Shown here: positions 37,338-45,680 of the stretch, one piece after another
Layout of the letters: every line of letters starts with the position of its first letter
Numbering within the stretch: the stretch's first letter is position 1
NCBI RefSeq assembly: GCF_003814515.1
Contig: NZ_RKQJ01000002.1
Span: forward strand, 124,001 to 188,000
Origin: Salinicoccus roseus
GTDB taxonomy: Bacteria; Bacillota; Bacilli; Staphylococcales; Salinicoccaceae
Direction of reading: 5' to 3'
DNA length: 64,000 nt
Translations under genes and position numbers: made by a program
Notes under the pieces: model-generated
Told to the model about the DNA's origin: nothing
The model's database searches: none
What the model saw: the letters and a program-made list of their open reading frames with translations, nothing else

Positions 37338-38142
37338 GCTGGACCTCTTTGACTGTCTGGCAGAACAGATCGTAATCTGCAAGAATCGGTTTGCCTGTCA
37401 GCGGATCGATGGTGATTTTTCCATTGATGTTGAATACATTGTTCAGGATGTCATTTGTCAGCACATCGGTCGGATGGCCACTTTCTATGATTTCACCCTG
37501 ATCCATGATGATGAGGTGATCGGAATATTTTATTGCGTGGTTGATGTCATGCAGCACCATCACGACCGTCTGCTTCGTCTGTTCATTCAGCCGTTTGACG
37601 ATGTTAAGTGTCTCAAGCTGGTGGTGGATGTCGAGATATGTCGTCGGTTCGTCGAGCAGCAGGACGTCTGCCCCCTGCGCGAGGAGCAGGCTGATCCATA
37701 CGCGCTGTGCCTGACCACCCGAGAGTTCACTCATCATGCGTTCGCTGAACTCGATGGCGCCGGTCTCCTTGAGTGCCCAATCGATGATCTTGTAATCATC
37801 CGGTTTCAGGCTCTGGAACCGTTTCAGATGGGGATACCGGCTGAAGCTCACCAGGTCGCGCACTTTGACATCATACTGGAGACGGTTCTTCTGGGAGAGT
37901 ATGCCGACCTTTTTGGCGACATCCTTCGACTTCATCTGACGGATGTCCATATCGTTGATATAGACACCGCCCTCCTTGGCTGAGATGATTCTCGAAATCG
38001 TCTTCAGCATCGTCGACTTGCCGCAGCCGTTCGGGCCGATGATGGTCGTCACCTTGCCCTCCACCAGTTCCATATTGATGCGGTTGAGGATCGTGCGCTC
38101 ATTCAGTTCGACTTTTATATCTTTCAGCATTACACTCGTCAT
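37327..38142 (-). CDS. Iron-siderophore ABC transporter ATPase (FecE/FhuC type)
   Basis: A 271-residue ATPase with Walker A GPNGCGKST, signature LSGGQAQRVW, Walker B VLLLDEPTTYLD and the H-loop VLHDINH; DEPTTYLDIHHQ is typical of siderophore/cobalamin importers. The GTG at 38151 is possible, but AGGCAGG is 8 nt from the ATG at 38142. It energises the two following permeases. Confidence 0.94.
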   Translation of the reverse strand: MTSVMLKDIKVELNERTILNRINMELVEGKVTTIIGPNGCGKSTMLKTISRIISAKEGGVYINDMDIRQMKSKDVAKKVGILSQKNRLQYDVKVRDLVSFSRYPHLKRFQSLKPDDYKIIDWALKETGAIEFSERMMSELSGGQAQRVWISLLLAQGADVLLLDEPTTYLDIHHQLETLNIVKRLNEQTKQTVVMVLHDINHAIKYSDHLIIMDQGEIIESGHPTDVLTNDILNNVFNINGKITIDPLTGKPILADYDLFCQTVKEVQHGS

Positions 38143-38161
38143 CCATGACACCTGCCTATTT

Positions 38162-39118
38162 TTATTTCGTCAATGCGTCTACAATGATCTCCTTCTGATA
38201 TTCCAATGAATAAGGGTCGTTATAGTAGAATGTCGGGGAATCGAATTCGATGACATTGTCATTCTGTACAGCGTCGAGGCCGTTCCATACTTCCGTGTCC
38301 TTGTAGGCATTGTCCGCACCGGAATCGCCTGTGCCGACGAACATGTAGTCGCCCGCATATTTCTCTATCTCCTCAGCGGAAATCTTCTTCCAGCCGGCTT
38401 CGACGACTTCGTCCTGGACGGCTTCAGGCACTTTTACATCCAGTCCCTGATAGATGATTTCGGTGCCGCGGCCCCAGTTTGTACCATATACATATATGTC
38501 TTTGGCGAACTGTTCTATGACGCTTGCGGTTGTGTCTTCACCGATTGCTTCCTGGACCACTTCGCGGTCCTCTTCAAGTTCTGCTTCCCAGTTCTCGATC
38601 CACTCTTCCGCCTTCTCTTCATTGCCTGTAATCTTGCCGAGCTCCCTGTGGATGTCAAGATAGTTCCACTTGGCATAATCGATTGGAATTGTAGGAGCTA
38701 CCGCTTCCAGTTTATCTAAATTTTCGTCGGAATTAAAGGTAATTATCAAATCCGGGTCAACGTTCATCACTTGTTCAATATTTCCCTCTTCAATCAGCTC
38801 GATACCCTCAGTGTATGGCTCGAGCACTTCGCTTTCCGTCACCCTCGCATGTGCGCCGACAACGTTGGCATCCATATGCATCAGATTCCCGAAATAGCTC
38901 ATCCCGAGGATGACGATGCGCTGGGGGTCTTCAGGGATCTCAATCTCTTCTCCTGCATCCGTAGTATATGTAACCATTTCTCCGGATTCATTGGAGCCGC
39001 CCCCTGCTTCCCCAGCTGCAGATTCGTCCGTAGCCTCTTCCGATGATTCTTCTGAATTGCCGCATGCCGCAAGAACCAGTACCATAAGCAGTGCGAATAA
39101 ACTGATGAATTTCTTCAT
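38162..39118 (-). CDS. Iron-siderophore-binding lipoprotein
   Basis: A 318-residue class III binding protein. The signal peptide MKKFISLFALLMVLVLAAC has a lipobox with Cys19, followed by an acidic/serine linker (20-48). The FecB-type core begins VTYTTDAGEEIEIPEDPQRI and has the IEQVMNVDPDLIITF segment. The ligand is likely a ferric siderophore; which type is not readable. It is the first gene of the uptake operon and starts just below a Fur-type box, so induction under iron limitation is expected. Confidence 0.92.
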   Translation of the reverse strand: MKKFISLFALLMVLVLAACGNSEESSEEATDESAAGEAGGGSNESGEMVTYTTDAGEEIEIPEDPQRIVILGMSYFGNLMHMDANVVGAHARVTESEVLEPYTEGIELIEEGNIEQVMNVDPDLIITFNSDENLDKLEAVAPTIPIDYAKWNYLDIHRELGKITGNEEKAEEWIENWEAELEEDREVVQEAIGEDTTASVIEQFAKDIYVYGTNWGRGTEIIYQGLDVKVPEAVQDEVVEAGWKKISAEEIEKYAGDYMFVGTGDSGADNAYKDTEVWNGLDAVQNDNVIEFDSPTFYYNDPYSLEYQKEIIVDALTK

Positions 39119-39157
39119 TTCCCTACCCCATTTTAAATTTATTTGAAATCGCGAGAT

Positions 39158-39172
39158 TGATAATCATTCTCA
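39158..39172. promoter_or_regulatory. Fur box between siderophore-binding protein and IruO-like reductase
   Basis: TGATAATCATTCTCA matches the 7-1-7 Fur consensus TGATAATNATTATCA at 14 of 15 positions (the single difference is C for A). It lies midway between divergent starts at 39118 and 39228, so one site could repress both. Confidence 0.85.
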
Positions 39173-39227
39173 TTGACTATATAATAAACGAGAATAGAGA
39201 ATATTTCAATAGAAAAGAGGAAAGGCC

Positions 39228-40247
39228 ATGAATATTTCTGACACACTCATCATAGGCGGAGGGCCTGCAGGTTTGTATGCAAGTTTCTATGCAGGGCTGC
39301 GCGGCATGAGTGTCCAGCTCATCGATCATCATTCGGAACTTGGCGGAAAACTCAATATATATCCCGAGAAGATAATCTGGGACATCGGTGGCATACCCCC
39401 TCAGCCGGCCGAGGACATCAAGCAGCAGATGATCACCCAGGCAAAGACCTTCCATCCTGAAATCCATGTATCGACTACATGCCAATCGGTCATCCGACAC
39501 GCGGACCATTTCGAAACCGTCACCGACCGGGGATCCTTCTACAGCCGGACACTGATCATCGCCTCCGGACGCGGCATCTTCACTCCAGTCAGGTTGAAGA
39601 TCGAAGGCGCTGAAGCATACGAACTGACGAACCTCCACTATACCGTCAAAAGGCTCGAACGCTTCAAAGACCGGAATGTGCTCATCTCAGGCGCCGGCAA
39701 TACGGCGGTCGACTGGGCGGATGCACTCTCGGAAGTCGCTGCCTCGGTCACGATGGTCTACAGGAGTGAAGAAATGAAGGGGCATGAAGCGATGATCGCC
39801 TCCCTTCACCGGAAAGATAATATTCAGATGTGCGCGCAGTGTGAAATAGAGATGCTCCATCCGAACGATGCGGGTGATGCCATCGCCTCGGTCAAACTCA
39901 ATAATGGCCTGTCACTCGATGTCGACGATGTCCTTGTCAGCCACGGCTATGAATCGAACTGTGAATTCCTCACTTCCCTTGAAGGCGACATCAGATACAA
40001 CGACCATCAGATGATCAAGACCCATGACGTCGCGGACACACCTGTGCCCGGCATCTATGCCTGCGGCGACCAGGTAGTCTATGACGGCAAAGTCCGCCTG
40101 ATCGCCGGATGCTTCACAGAGGCCGCACAGGCCGCAAACCATGCGAAGACATTCATCAAATCGGATGCCCCTGAAGACGGCATGGTCTCTTCACACAATG
40201 ACATCTTCAAGGAAAAGAACAAGGCTCTGATAAGGAAAATGCACTGA
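39228..40247 (+). CDS. iruO: IruO-like NADPH-dependent flavin reductase for iron release
   Basis: A 339-residue two-dinucleotide-fold flavoprotein. The FAD motif is IIGGGPAGLYASFYAGLRG (8-26), the NAD(P) motif is VLISGAGNTAVDWADAL (~150), and the second FAD site is GIYACGDQVVYDGKVRLIA. There is no CxxC redox pair, so it is not a thioredoxin reductase; it matches the YumC/IruO type of ferredoxin(flavodoxin)-NADP reductase. ELGGKLNIYPEKIIWDIGG and the C-terminal VSSHNDIFKEKNK resemble S. aureus IruO, which supplies electrons for ferric-siderophore and haem iron release. The Fur box and divergent siderophore importer support that choice over housekeeping YumC. Confidence 0.78.
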   Translation: MNISDTLIIGGGPAGLYASFYAGLRGMSVQLIDHHSELGGKLNIYPEKIIWDIGGIPPQPAEDIKQQMITQAKTFHPEIHVSTTCQSVIRHADHFETVTDRGSFYSRTLIIASGRGIFTPVRLKIEGAEAYELTNLHYTVKRLERFKDRNVLISGAGNTAVDWADALSEVAASVTMVYRSEEMKGHEAMIASLHRKDNIQMCAQCEIEMLHPNDAGDAIASVKLNNGLSLDVDDVLVSHGYESNCEFLTSLEGDIRYNDHQMIKTHDVADTPVPGIYACGDQVVYDGKVRLIAGCFTEAAQAANHAKTFIKSDAPEDGMVSSHNDIFKEKNKALIRKMH

Positions 40248-40314
40248 TCAATCAATAGACTTCTCATGTCGGGCTCTCCTCCGTCCTTCCGGCAGACCAG
40301 TCCGACATCTTTAT

Positions 40315-40340
40315 GGCAGCGAAAGCTGCTTCTTTTTATT
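40315..40340 (+). terminator. Terminator of the IruO-like gene
   Basis: GGCAGC-GAAA-GCTGCT forms a short tetraloop hairpin followed by TCTTTTTATT. A second inverted pair just before it (ATGTCGG at 40267, CCGACAT at 40302) could form an additional stem. Confidence 0.8.
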
Positions 40341-40397
40341 GTACCTCCATTGTCCTTGATGTAAGTTTGACTTGGTTGTTTTCAGCAGATATGTCAC

Positions 40398-40913
40398 TCA
40401 CCAATCCAGTATATTTGCCAGCTTTTCAGATATCTGCCTTGGCTCACTCATGCTGTCGAACTCGAATTTTTCGCCATTGATGAAGACAGTCGGAACAACC
40501 AAAATTGAACGTTCCAGCGCCTCCTTTGTAATATCGAGGCTCAAGTTCATCGTGCTCCTCTGCTCCTGGCAGCCATACTCCTGCTCCATCATCTGTTCGA
40601 TTTCCCCACTGTCGAGATGCGCCCATTCCTTCTGCGTCAAGAACAGGGACTTCATGATTTCATACGCTTCATTCGGCTGGTTGTAGTCTATGAAAAGGTT
40701 CGCTATCGTTCCGTGAAGCAGCCGCACCTTCGGTTTGTCATAATGCTTGATGGTGTAGCGTACTTCCCCCGATTCGACACGCGGCATCACAGCTTCGTGC
40801 GCAGCCAGGAAGAAGTTCAGGCAATACGGACAGGCGGTGTTAAGAAAAACTTCAACATGCTTTTTGGCCCCATCCGGTCCAAAGCTTAAAGGTGGTGCAT
40901 ATTCCATATTCAT
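40398..40913 (-). CDS. DsbA/thioredoxin-4-like protein with CPYC active site
   Basis: A 171-residue cytosolic protein (no signal peptide) of the DsbA-like thioredoxin fold. The redox pair is C28-P-Y-C31 in VFLNTACPYCLNFF; the cis-proline loop is VVPTVFINGEKF. A helical insertion occupies about 60-135, as in FrnE/DsbA relatives. Substrates are unknown; disulfide reduction or isomerisation in the cytoplasm is the likely role. GGAGG is 8 nt from the ATG. The gene stands alone. Confidence 0.85.
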   Translation of the reverse strand: MNMEYAPPLSFGPDGAKKHVEVFLNTACPYCLNFFLAAHEAVMPRVESGEVRYTIKHYDKPKVRLLHGTIANLFIDYNQPNEAYEIMKSLFLTQKEWAHLDSGEIEQMMEQEYGCQEQRSTMNLSLDITKEALERSILVVPTVFINGEKFEFDSMSEPRQISEKLANILDW

Positions 40914-41026
40914 GGTATCCCCTCCAATATATTATTTTTGCCACTCAAGTATAGAGCAAAGTGCAATCGTTGTGAAGATTCGTTCATGTTGTGCTTTGAA
41001 TTATTCAAATAAAGCGTACAATCCTA

Positions 41027-41056
41027 TTGACAGTGCCGGAAAAAGGCGGTAAAGTT
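41027..41056 (+). promoter_or_regulatory. SigA-type promoter of the SAM riboswitch-metT-like transcript
   Basis: TTGACA (41027) and TAAAGT (41051) are separated by 18 bp and would start transcription about 20 bp before the SAM aptamer. Confidence 0.65.
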
Positions 41057-41079
41057 TGTCTTAAATTAAATGAGATGAT

Positions 41080-41178
41080 TCTTATCCAGAGAGGTGGAGG
41101 GACTGGCCCTTTGAAGCCTCGGCAGCAGCCCATGCGGGCCTGTGCCAATTCCAGAAGCGTAATGCTTGAAGATAAGAA
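41080..41178 (+). ncRNA. SAM-I riboswitch (S-box) aptamer
   Basis: The conserved S-box core is complete: P1 strands CTTATC (41082) and GATAAG (41171), AGAGAGGTGGAGGGACTGGC, CCTTTGAAGCCTCGGCAGC, and TGTGCCAATTCCAGAAGC. Downstream, AAGAAGAG (41174-41181) can pair with CTCTTCTT (41195-41202) as an antiterminator, which excludes both P1 and the terminator at 41192. High SAM should therefore stop transcription before the NhaC/MetT-type carrier. Confidence 0.95.
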
Positions 41179-41191
41179 GAGATGAATTTCT

Positions 41192-41221
41192 GCCCTCTTC
41201 TTCTATGAAGTGGGCTTTTTT
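41192..41221 (+). terminator. Riboswitch expression-platform terminator
   Basis: GCCCTCTTC and GAAGTGGGC pair with one mismatch around a 6-nt loop, followed by a T7 run. Confidence 0.88.
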
Positions 41222-41261
41222 GTTTCTCAGATCATCATCAAACCATTGGAGGCTTTTCATC

Positions 41262-42554
41262 ATGAAGGATAATACACGGGGCAATCCACTTGCACTGCTC
41301 CCCCTGCTCGTTTTTGTTGCGCTGTTCATCGGTACCGGCATCATCGCCCGGGACTTCCAGGCGATGCCGATCACCGTAGCAGTCATCATCGCCATCGTTG
41401 CAGCGATGTTCATAAAACCGAAAGACCGGCTGAATGAAAAGATCGGCATCCTGACCCGGGGTGCCGGCCGGGAGAACATCATGCTGATGGTGCTCATCTT
41501 CCTGCTCGCCGGTGCATTTTCACAAGTTGCCGAGAACATGGGTGCTGTAGAATCCACAGTCAACCTTGGCCTGTCACTCCTGCCGAGCAGCCTCCTGCTG
41601 ATCGGGCTGTTCATCACCTGCTGCTTCATCTCCATTTCAATGGGGACATCAACAGGCACGGTTGTGGCACTCGCCCCCATTGCGATCGGCATAGCCGGAC
41701 AGACAGACCTTTCATTGGCGCTGGCACTTGCCACGGTCATCGGTGGTGCCATGTTCGGGGACAACCTGTCGGTCATCTCCGATACGACGATCGTTTCCAC
41801 CCAGTCGCAGGAAGTCAAGATGTCCGATAAGTTCAAGACGAACTTCTTCATTGTACTGCCGGGCGCAATTGCGACGGTCATCATACTCTGGTTCATTTCA
41901 TCCGGACAGTCGACGACCCCTGCGACGGACCTTGACTACAACCTGTTTAAAGTACTGCCCTATCTCGCCGTTCTGGTGATTGCCCTGCTCGGGGTCAATG
42001 TGTTGATCGTACTTTCCGGAGGCATTGTCTTTGCCGGGCTGGTCGGTGTGCTTGATGGTTCCTATACATTCACATCATTCGTCGCCGCTGCCGGTGAAGG
42101 CATCAGCAATATGCAGAACATCGCCATCATCGCCATTCTGATCGGTGGACTCATTGCGCTGATCCAGCATTATGGCGGCATCGACTACCTGCTCCATTTT
42201 ATCACAAGCAGGATCCGTTCCCGGAAGGGTGCGGAATTCGGCATCGCCGCACTCGTCAGTGCCACAGACCTCAGCACCGCCAACAATACTATTTCCATCA
42301 TCATCACCGGGCCACTGGCCAGGAACATTGCCGACGAATATGGTGTGGACAGAAGGAAATCGGCGAGTGTGCTCGACATCTTCGCCGCCGCCTTCCAGGG
42401 GCTCATCCCCTACGGGGGACAGATGCTCGCTGCTGCAGGCCTCGCCGCCATTTCACCCGTCGCCATGATTCCATATTCCATCTATCCCGCAATGCTCCTG
42501 ATCTGCGGCATCATCGCGATACTCATCGGTTTCCCGAGGAGACTGAATGCGTAA
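41262..42554 (+). CDS. NhaC-family carrier, probable methionine transporter MetT
   Basis: A 430-residue protein with about 11-12 membrane helices of the NhaC Na+/H+ antiporter family: ISMGTSTGTVVALAPIAIGIAG, GGAMFGDNLSVISDTTIVSTQSQ and SATDLSTANNTISIIITGPLA are the family motifs. Members controlled by S-box riboswitches have been predicted by comparative genomics to import methionine (MetT), and the riboswitch directly upstream points that way. The open frame starts at 41166 inside the riboswitch; TTGGAGG is 9 nt from the ATG at 41262. Substrate remains inferred. Confidence 0.85.
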   Translation: MKDNTRGNPLALLPLLVFVALFIGTGIIARDFQAMPITVAVIIAIVAAMFIKPKDRLNEKIGILTRGAGRENIMLMVLIFLLAGAFSQVAENMGAVESTVNLGLSLLPSSLLLIGLFITCCFISISMGTSTGTVVALAPIAIGIAGQTDLSLALALATVIGGAMFGDNLSVISDTTIVSTQSQEVKMSDKFKTNFFIVLPGAIATVIILWFISSGQSTTPATDLDYNLFKVLPYLAVLVIALLGVNVLIVLSGGIVFAGLVGVLDGSYTFTSFVAAAGEGISNMQNIAIIAILIGGLIALIQHYGGIDYLLHFITSRIRSRKGAEFGIAALVSATDLSTANNTISIIITGPLARNIADEYGVDRRKSASVLDIFAAAFQGLIPYGGQMLAAAGLAAISPVAMIPYSIYPAMLLICGIIAILIGFPRRLNA

Positions 42555-42566
42555 CGGAGGTCGCCT

Positions 42567-42719
42567 ATTCACCATCGCAACCGAAACGATGGCAAGTTAA
42601 CCTGCCAATTCACCATCGCAGCCGAAACGATGGCAAGTTAAACCGCTAATTCACCATCGCAGCCGAAACGACGGCAAGTTAAACCGCTAATTCACCATCG
42701 CAGCCGAAACGATGGCAAG
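42567..42719. repeat. Array of four 41-bp hairpin-forming direct repeats
   Basis: Copies begin at 42567, 42608, 42649 and 42690, exactly 41 bp apart with no spacers; the last is cut after 30 bp. Each unit contains CCATCG-N9-CGATGG, a 6-bp stem whose loop is CAGCCGAAA (CAACCGAAA in copy 1). Copy 3 has CGACGG, which keeps pairing only as a G-U on the minus strand. The array fills the gap between the MetT-like gene and a terminator. No protein frame and no known staphylococcal repeat was recognised. Confidence 0.9.
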
Positions 42720-42743
42720 CTGGACGAAAAACACTCCTCCATC

Positions 42744-42785
42744 AGAAATGACCTGGTCCTCTTAGGACCAGGTCATTTCTCTTTT
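42744..42785. terminator. Bidirectional terminator between MetT-like and M20 genes
   Basis: AGAAATGACCTGGTCCT and AGGACCAGGTCATTTCT form a perfect 17-bp stem with a 3-nt loop followed by CTTTT; convergent genes flank it. Confidence 0.92.
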
Positions 42786-42794
42786 GGTTCAAAA

Positions 42795-43967
42795 CTATTC
42801 AGGCTGTGTCATCTCAAATGCTGTCAGGACCATCATCTTCACGCCGTCGATGAAGCTGTCTTCATCGATGCCGAACTTCGGATGGTGGTGCGGATATTCC
42901 ATATCCTTCTCCTTGTTGCCTGCACCGATCCAGGCGTAGGTCGCCGGTATGATGCGGGAGAAGGCGGCGAAGTCTTCCCCGCCCATTGCGAGCGGATACT
43001 CAAATACCTTGTCCCCAAATTCCTCTGTCGCCATCTTTCTGACCCTGTCCGTCACAGCATCTTCATTCACTACAGCGGAATAGCCGTAGTTGAATGAAAA
43101 GTCATAAGTTGCCCCATACATGTCGCAGATGCCTTTGACCGCCTTTTCCATACGCTCTCTGACCATCTCCCGTGTCTCATCATTGATGGTGCGTACGCTG
43201 CCTTCCAGCATCGCGCTGTCCGGGATGATGTTCTTCGCACTGCCGGCATGGAATTTCGTCGTCGAGATAACGGCGGAATCGAGCGGTGATGCAATTCGTG
43301 AAATGATTGTCTGGAACTGGTTCAGGACCTGGCCGCCGATGACGATTGGGTCGATCGAGTTCTCGGGTTGGGAAGCATGACCGCCCCGCCCCTGGATTTT
43401 CAGGTCGAATGTGTCGGAATTCGATGTGATCGGTCCATTCGTAATGCCGATTTTGCCCGTCGGTATCGGCGTGAACAGATGCTGACCATAGATGAAGTCG
43501 AGATCATCAAAAAGTCCGGTCGCCACCATTTCCTGCGCCCCGCCCGGCGGTTCCTCCTCAGCATGCTGGAAAATCAGGTAGACTTCGCCATGAAGGTCAT
43601 CGATATTCTGCACGAGCACTTTAGCAGCCCCGAGCAGGATGTCGGCATGTCCATCATGTCCGCACGCGTGCATCGCGCCGTCATTTTTAGAGACGAAATC
43701 GATGTCTGTACGCTCTTCCTGAACCGGGAGTGCATCGATGTCTGCCCGAAGACCGATTTTCCGCCCTGGCTTCGCTCCTTTGATGATGCCGAGGATGCTC
43801 GTTTCCGTCGGCTGGGAGATTTCAATATCCCCCATTTTCTCAAGCTCCGACTTTATATAGCCGCTTGTCCAGTGCTCCTGGAATGACAGTTCAGGATGCT
43901 TATGCATCGTACGGCGCCATGTGACGACTTCTTCTATTACATTCTCAATCTGTTGTTGCATGTTCAT
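42795..43967 (-). CDS. M20-family amidohydrolase (N-acyl amino acid / AbgA-B-like)
   Basis: A 390-residue zinc-dependent amidohydrolase. Motifs: WRRTMHKHPELSFQEHWT, GLRADIDALPVQEE, DGAMHACGHDGHADILLGAAKVL (zinc ligands and catalytic residues), FQHAEEEPPGGA and MGGEDFAAFSRIIP. It removes acyl or aminobenzoyl groups from amino acids. It lies 19 bp downstream of the AbgT carrier gene in the same orientation, so it probably hydrolyses the compound that carrier imports. Confidence 0.92.
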   Translation of the reverse strand: MNMQQQIENVIEEVVTWRRTMHKHPELSFQEHWTSGYIKSELEKMGDIEISQPTETSILGIIKGAKPGRKIGLRADIDALPVQEERTDIDFVSKNDGAMHACGHDGHADILLGAAKVLVQNIDDLHGEVYLIFQHAEEEPPGGAQEMVATGLFDDLDFIYGQHLFTPIPTGKIGITNGPITSNSDTFDLKIQGRGGHASQPENSIDPIVIGGQVLNQFQTIISRIASPLDSAVISTTKFHAGSAKNIIPDSAMLEGSVRTINDETREMVRERMEKAVKGICDMYGATYDFSFNYGYSAVVNEDAVTDRVRKMATEEFGDKVFEYPLAMGGEDFAAFSRIIPATYAWIGAGNKEKDMEYPHHHPKFGIDEDSFIDGVKMMVLTAFEMTQPE

Positions 43968-43986
43968 TTTCCATTCTCCTCAATTA

Positions 43987-45516
43987 TCAAGATTCAGGCA
44001 GGTAGATCGGGCCATCGATACCGAGAGGTATGCCGATCAGGTACCATACGATGAGCAGTATCGTCCATGCGAAGAACAGGACGATCGAATACGGCAGCAG
44101 GGCCGACAGCAGTGTGCCGAGTCCCGCATTCTTATCGTAGCGCTGTGCAAATGCAAGCAGCAGAGGCAGATACGGCAGCATCGGTGTGATCGGGTTCGTG
44201 AATGAATCCCCGATGCGGTAGAGCATCTGCGTGAATGCCGGGTCATAGCCGAGCAGCATGAACATCGGCACGAATACGGGTGCCAGGATGGCCCATTTTG
44301 CCGAGGCACTGCCGATCAGCAGGTTGATGAGGCCGGCCAGCAGGATGAAGCCGATGATGAGCGGAATGCCGGAGGCGTTCACCGCCTCAAGCGCATTCGC
44401 CCCCTTGATGGCGATGATCGGCCCGAGGTTGCTCCAGCTGAAGTAGGCGAGCATCTGGGCAGCGAAGAATACGAGGACGACATAGCTTCCCATCGTACCC
44501 ATCGCATCCCCGAGCATGCTGCCGAAGTCTTTCGTCGAACGGATCGTGCCCGCCTTGAGGCCATAGACGAGACCCGGAACGAAGAAGAAGATCGTCAATA
44601 TGAATATGATTGAATTCATGAACGGGGAATCCTGGATGATGGAGCCCGTTTCGGCATTACGGAATATCGCATTCTCGGGCAGAAGCAGCACCATGAAGAC
44701 GATGAATGTCAGGAGTGCGGAGATGTTCGCCCACCTGAGCGCCGTGACCTCTTTTTTCTCCAATGGTTCATGATCCGCCGTCTCCAGACCTTCATATGTA
44801 CCAAGTCGCGGCACTGTAATCTTCATCGTCACGAAATAGACGATGATGAGCAGGAATACAGTCGCCACTGCCGTAAAGTAGTAGTTCATGAGCAGGCTGC
44901 CCGTATAGTCCGGGTCGATCAGCTGGGCAGCAGGTTCCGTGAACGCAAGTGCCAGCGCTTCAGTCATCCCCGGGATGACGTTGGCTGCGAATGCGCCAAG
45001 TGAAGCAGCATACGCCATGACCAGTCCGACGAACGGATGGTAGCCGAGCTTCATGACGACCATCGCCGCAATCGGCGGCAGGATGATCGGCGCTGCGTCA
45101 CCGGCAACGTTGCCGACGATGCCGACCAGGATGATGGCAGGCAGGATGAGTTTCTGTGGAGATACTTCGATGGCCCGCTTCATGGCCGTCTCGAAGTACC
45201 CTGATTTCTCGGCCATTCCGATACCGATCATGACGACCAGCACCATGCCAAGTGGTGGAAATTCACTGAAGTTTGTAATTGCTTCCGTGAAGATGCGGAT
45301 GATTCCTTCCCCATTGAGCAGGTTCACCGCCTGGATCGTTTCACCGTCTGCAGGGTTTACGGCTTCCCATTTGAGCATGCCGCCGATGAATGAGGCACCG
45401 AGAATCGTAAACATCAGGATGATGAACAGTACAATCGGATCGGGAAGTTTATTCCCCACCCTTTCGACCACATCAAGGAAACGGTTGAAGATTCCCCTTT
45501 TTTGATTGTTTTCCAT
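43987..45516 (-). CDS. AbgT-family transporter (p-aminobenzoyl-glutamate type)
   Basis: A 509-residue polytopic protein. GNKLPDPIVLFIILMFTILG near the N terminus, GNVAGDAAPIILPPIAAMVV and GSASAKWAILAPVFVPMFML are AbgT signatures, as are the C-terminal RIGDSFTNPITPMLPYLPL residues. E. coli AbgT imports p-aminobenzoyl-glutamate, a folate breakdown product; some relatives export sulfonamides. The TTG at 45540 is unlikely; GAGGAAGG is 9 nt from the ATG at 45516. It is flanked by two M20 amidohydrolases. Confidence 0.92.
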   Translation of the reverse strand: MENNQKRGIFNRFLDVVERVGNKLPDPIVLFIILMFTILGASFIGGMLKWEAVNPADGETIQAVNLLNGEGIIRIFTEAITNFSEFPPLGMVLVVMIGIGMAEKSGYFETAMKRAIEVSPQKLILPAIILVGIVGNVAGDAAPIILPPIAAMVVMKLGYHPFVGLVMAYAASLGAFAANVIPGMTEALALAFTEPAAQLIDPDYTGSLLMNYYFTAVATVFLLIIVYFVTMKITVPRLGTYEGLETADHEPLEKKEVTALRWANISALLTFIVFMVLLLPENAIFRNAETGSIIQDSPFMNSIIFILTIFFFVPGLVYGLKAGTIRSTKDFGSMLGDAMGTMGSYVVLVFFAAQMLAYFSWSNLGPIIAIKGANALEAVNASGIPLIIGFILLAGLINLLIGSASAKWAILAPVFVPMFMLLGYDPAFTQMLYRIGDSFTNPITPMLPYLPLLLAFAQRYDKNAGLGTLLSALLPYSIVLFFAWTILLIVWYLIGIPLGIDGPIYLPES

Positions 45517-45680
45517 ATGTATACCCTTCCTCTTTTTCAAATTTCAAATAATAGTAACATTATTGCAGACAACCCGTTAAACCACAAGACCAATTTTCAG
45601 AACAATCATAAATTTACTTATGGATGACGGCATGCTAGAGTTTTCTTGAAGATATACGAATATTGATGAGGAGTGGAGAT

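Noticed and set aside
39228-40247. Thioredoxin reductase
   Set aside because: The fold fits, but the CxxC redox pair of thioredoxin reductases is absent.
42567-42719. Short regularly spaced repeats as a CRISPR array
   Set aside because: The 41-bp units abut with no variable spacers and no cas genes are near.
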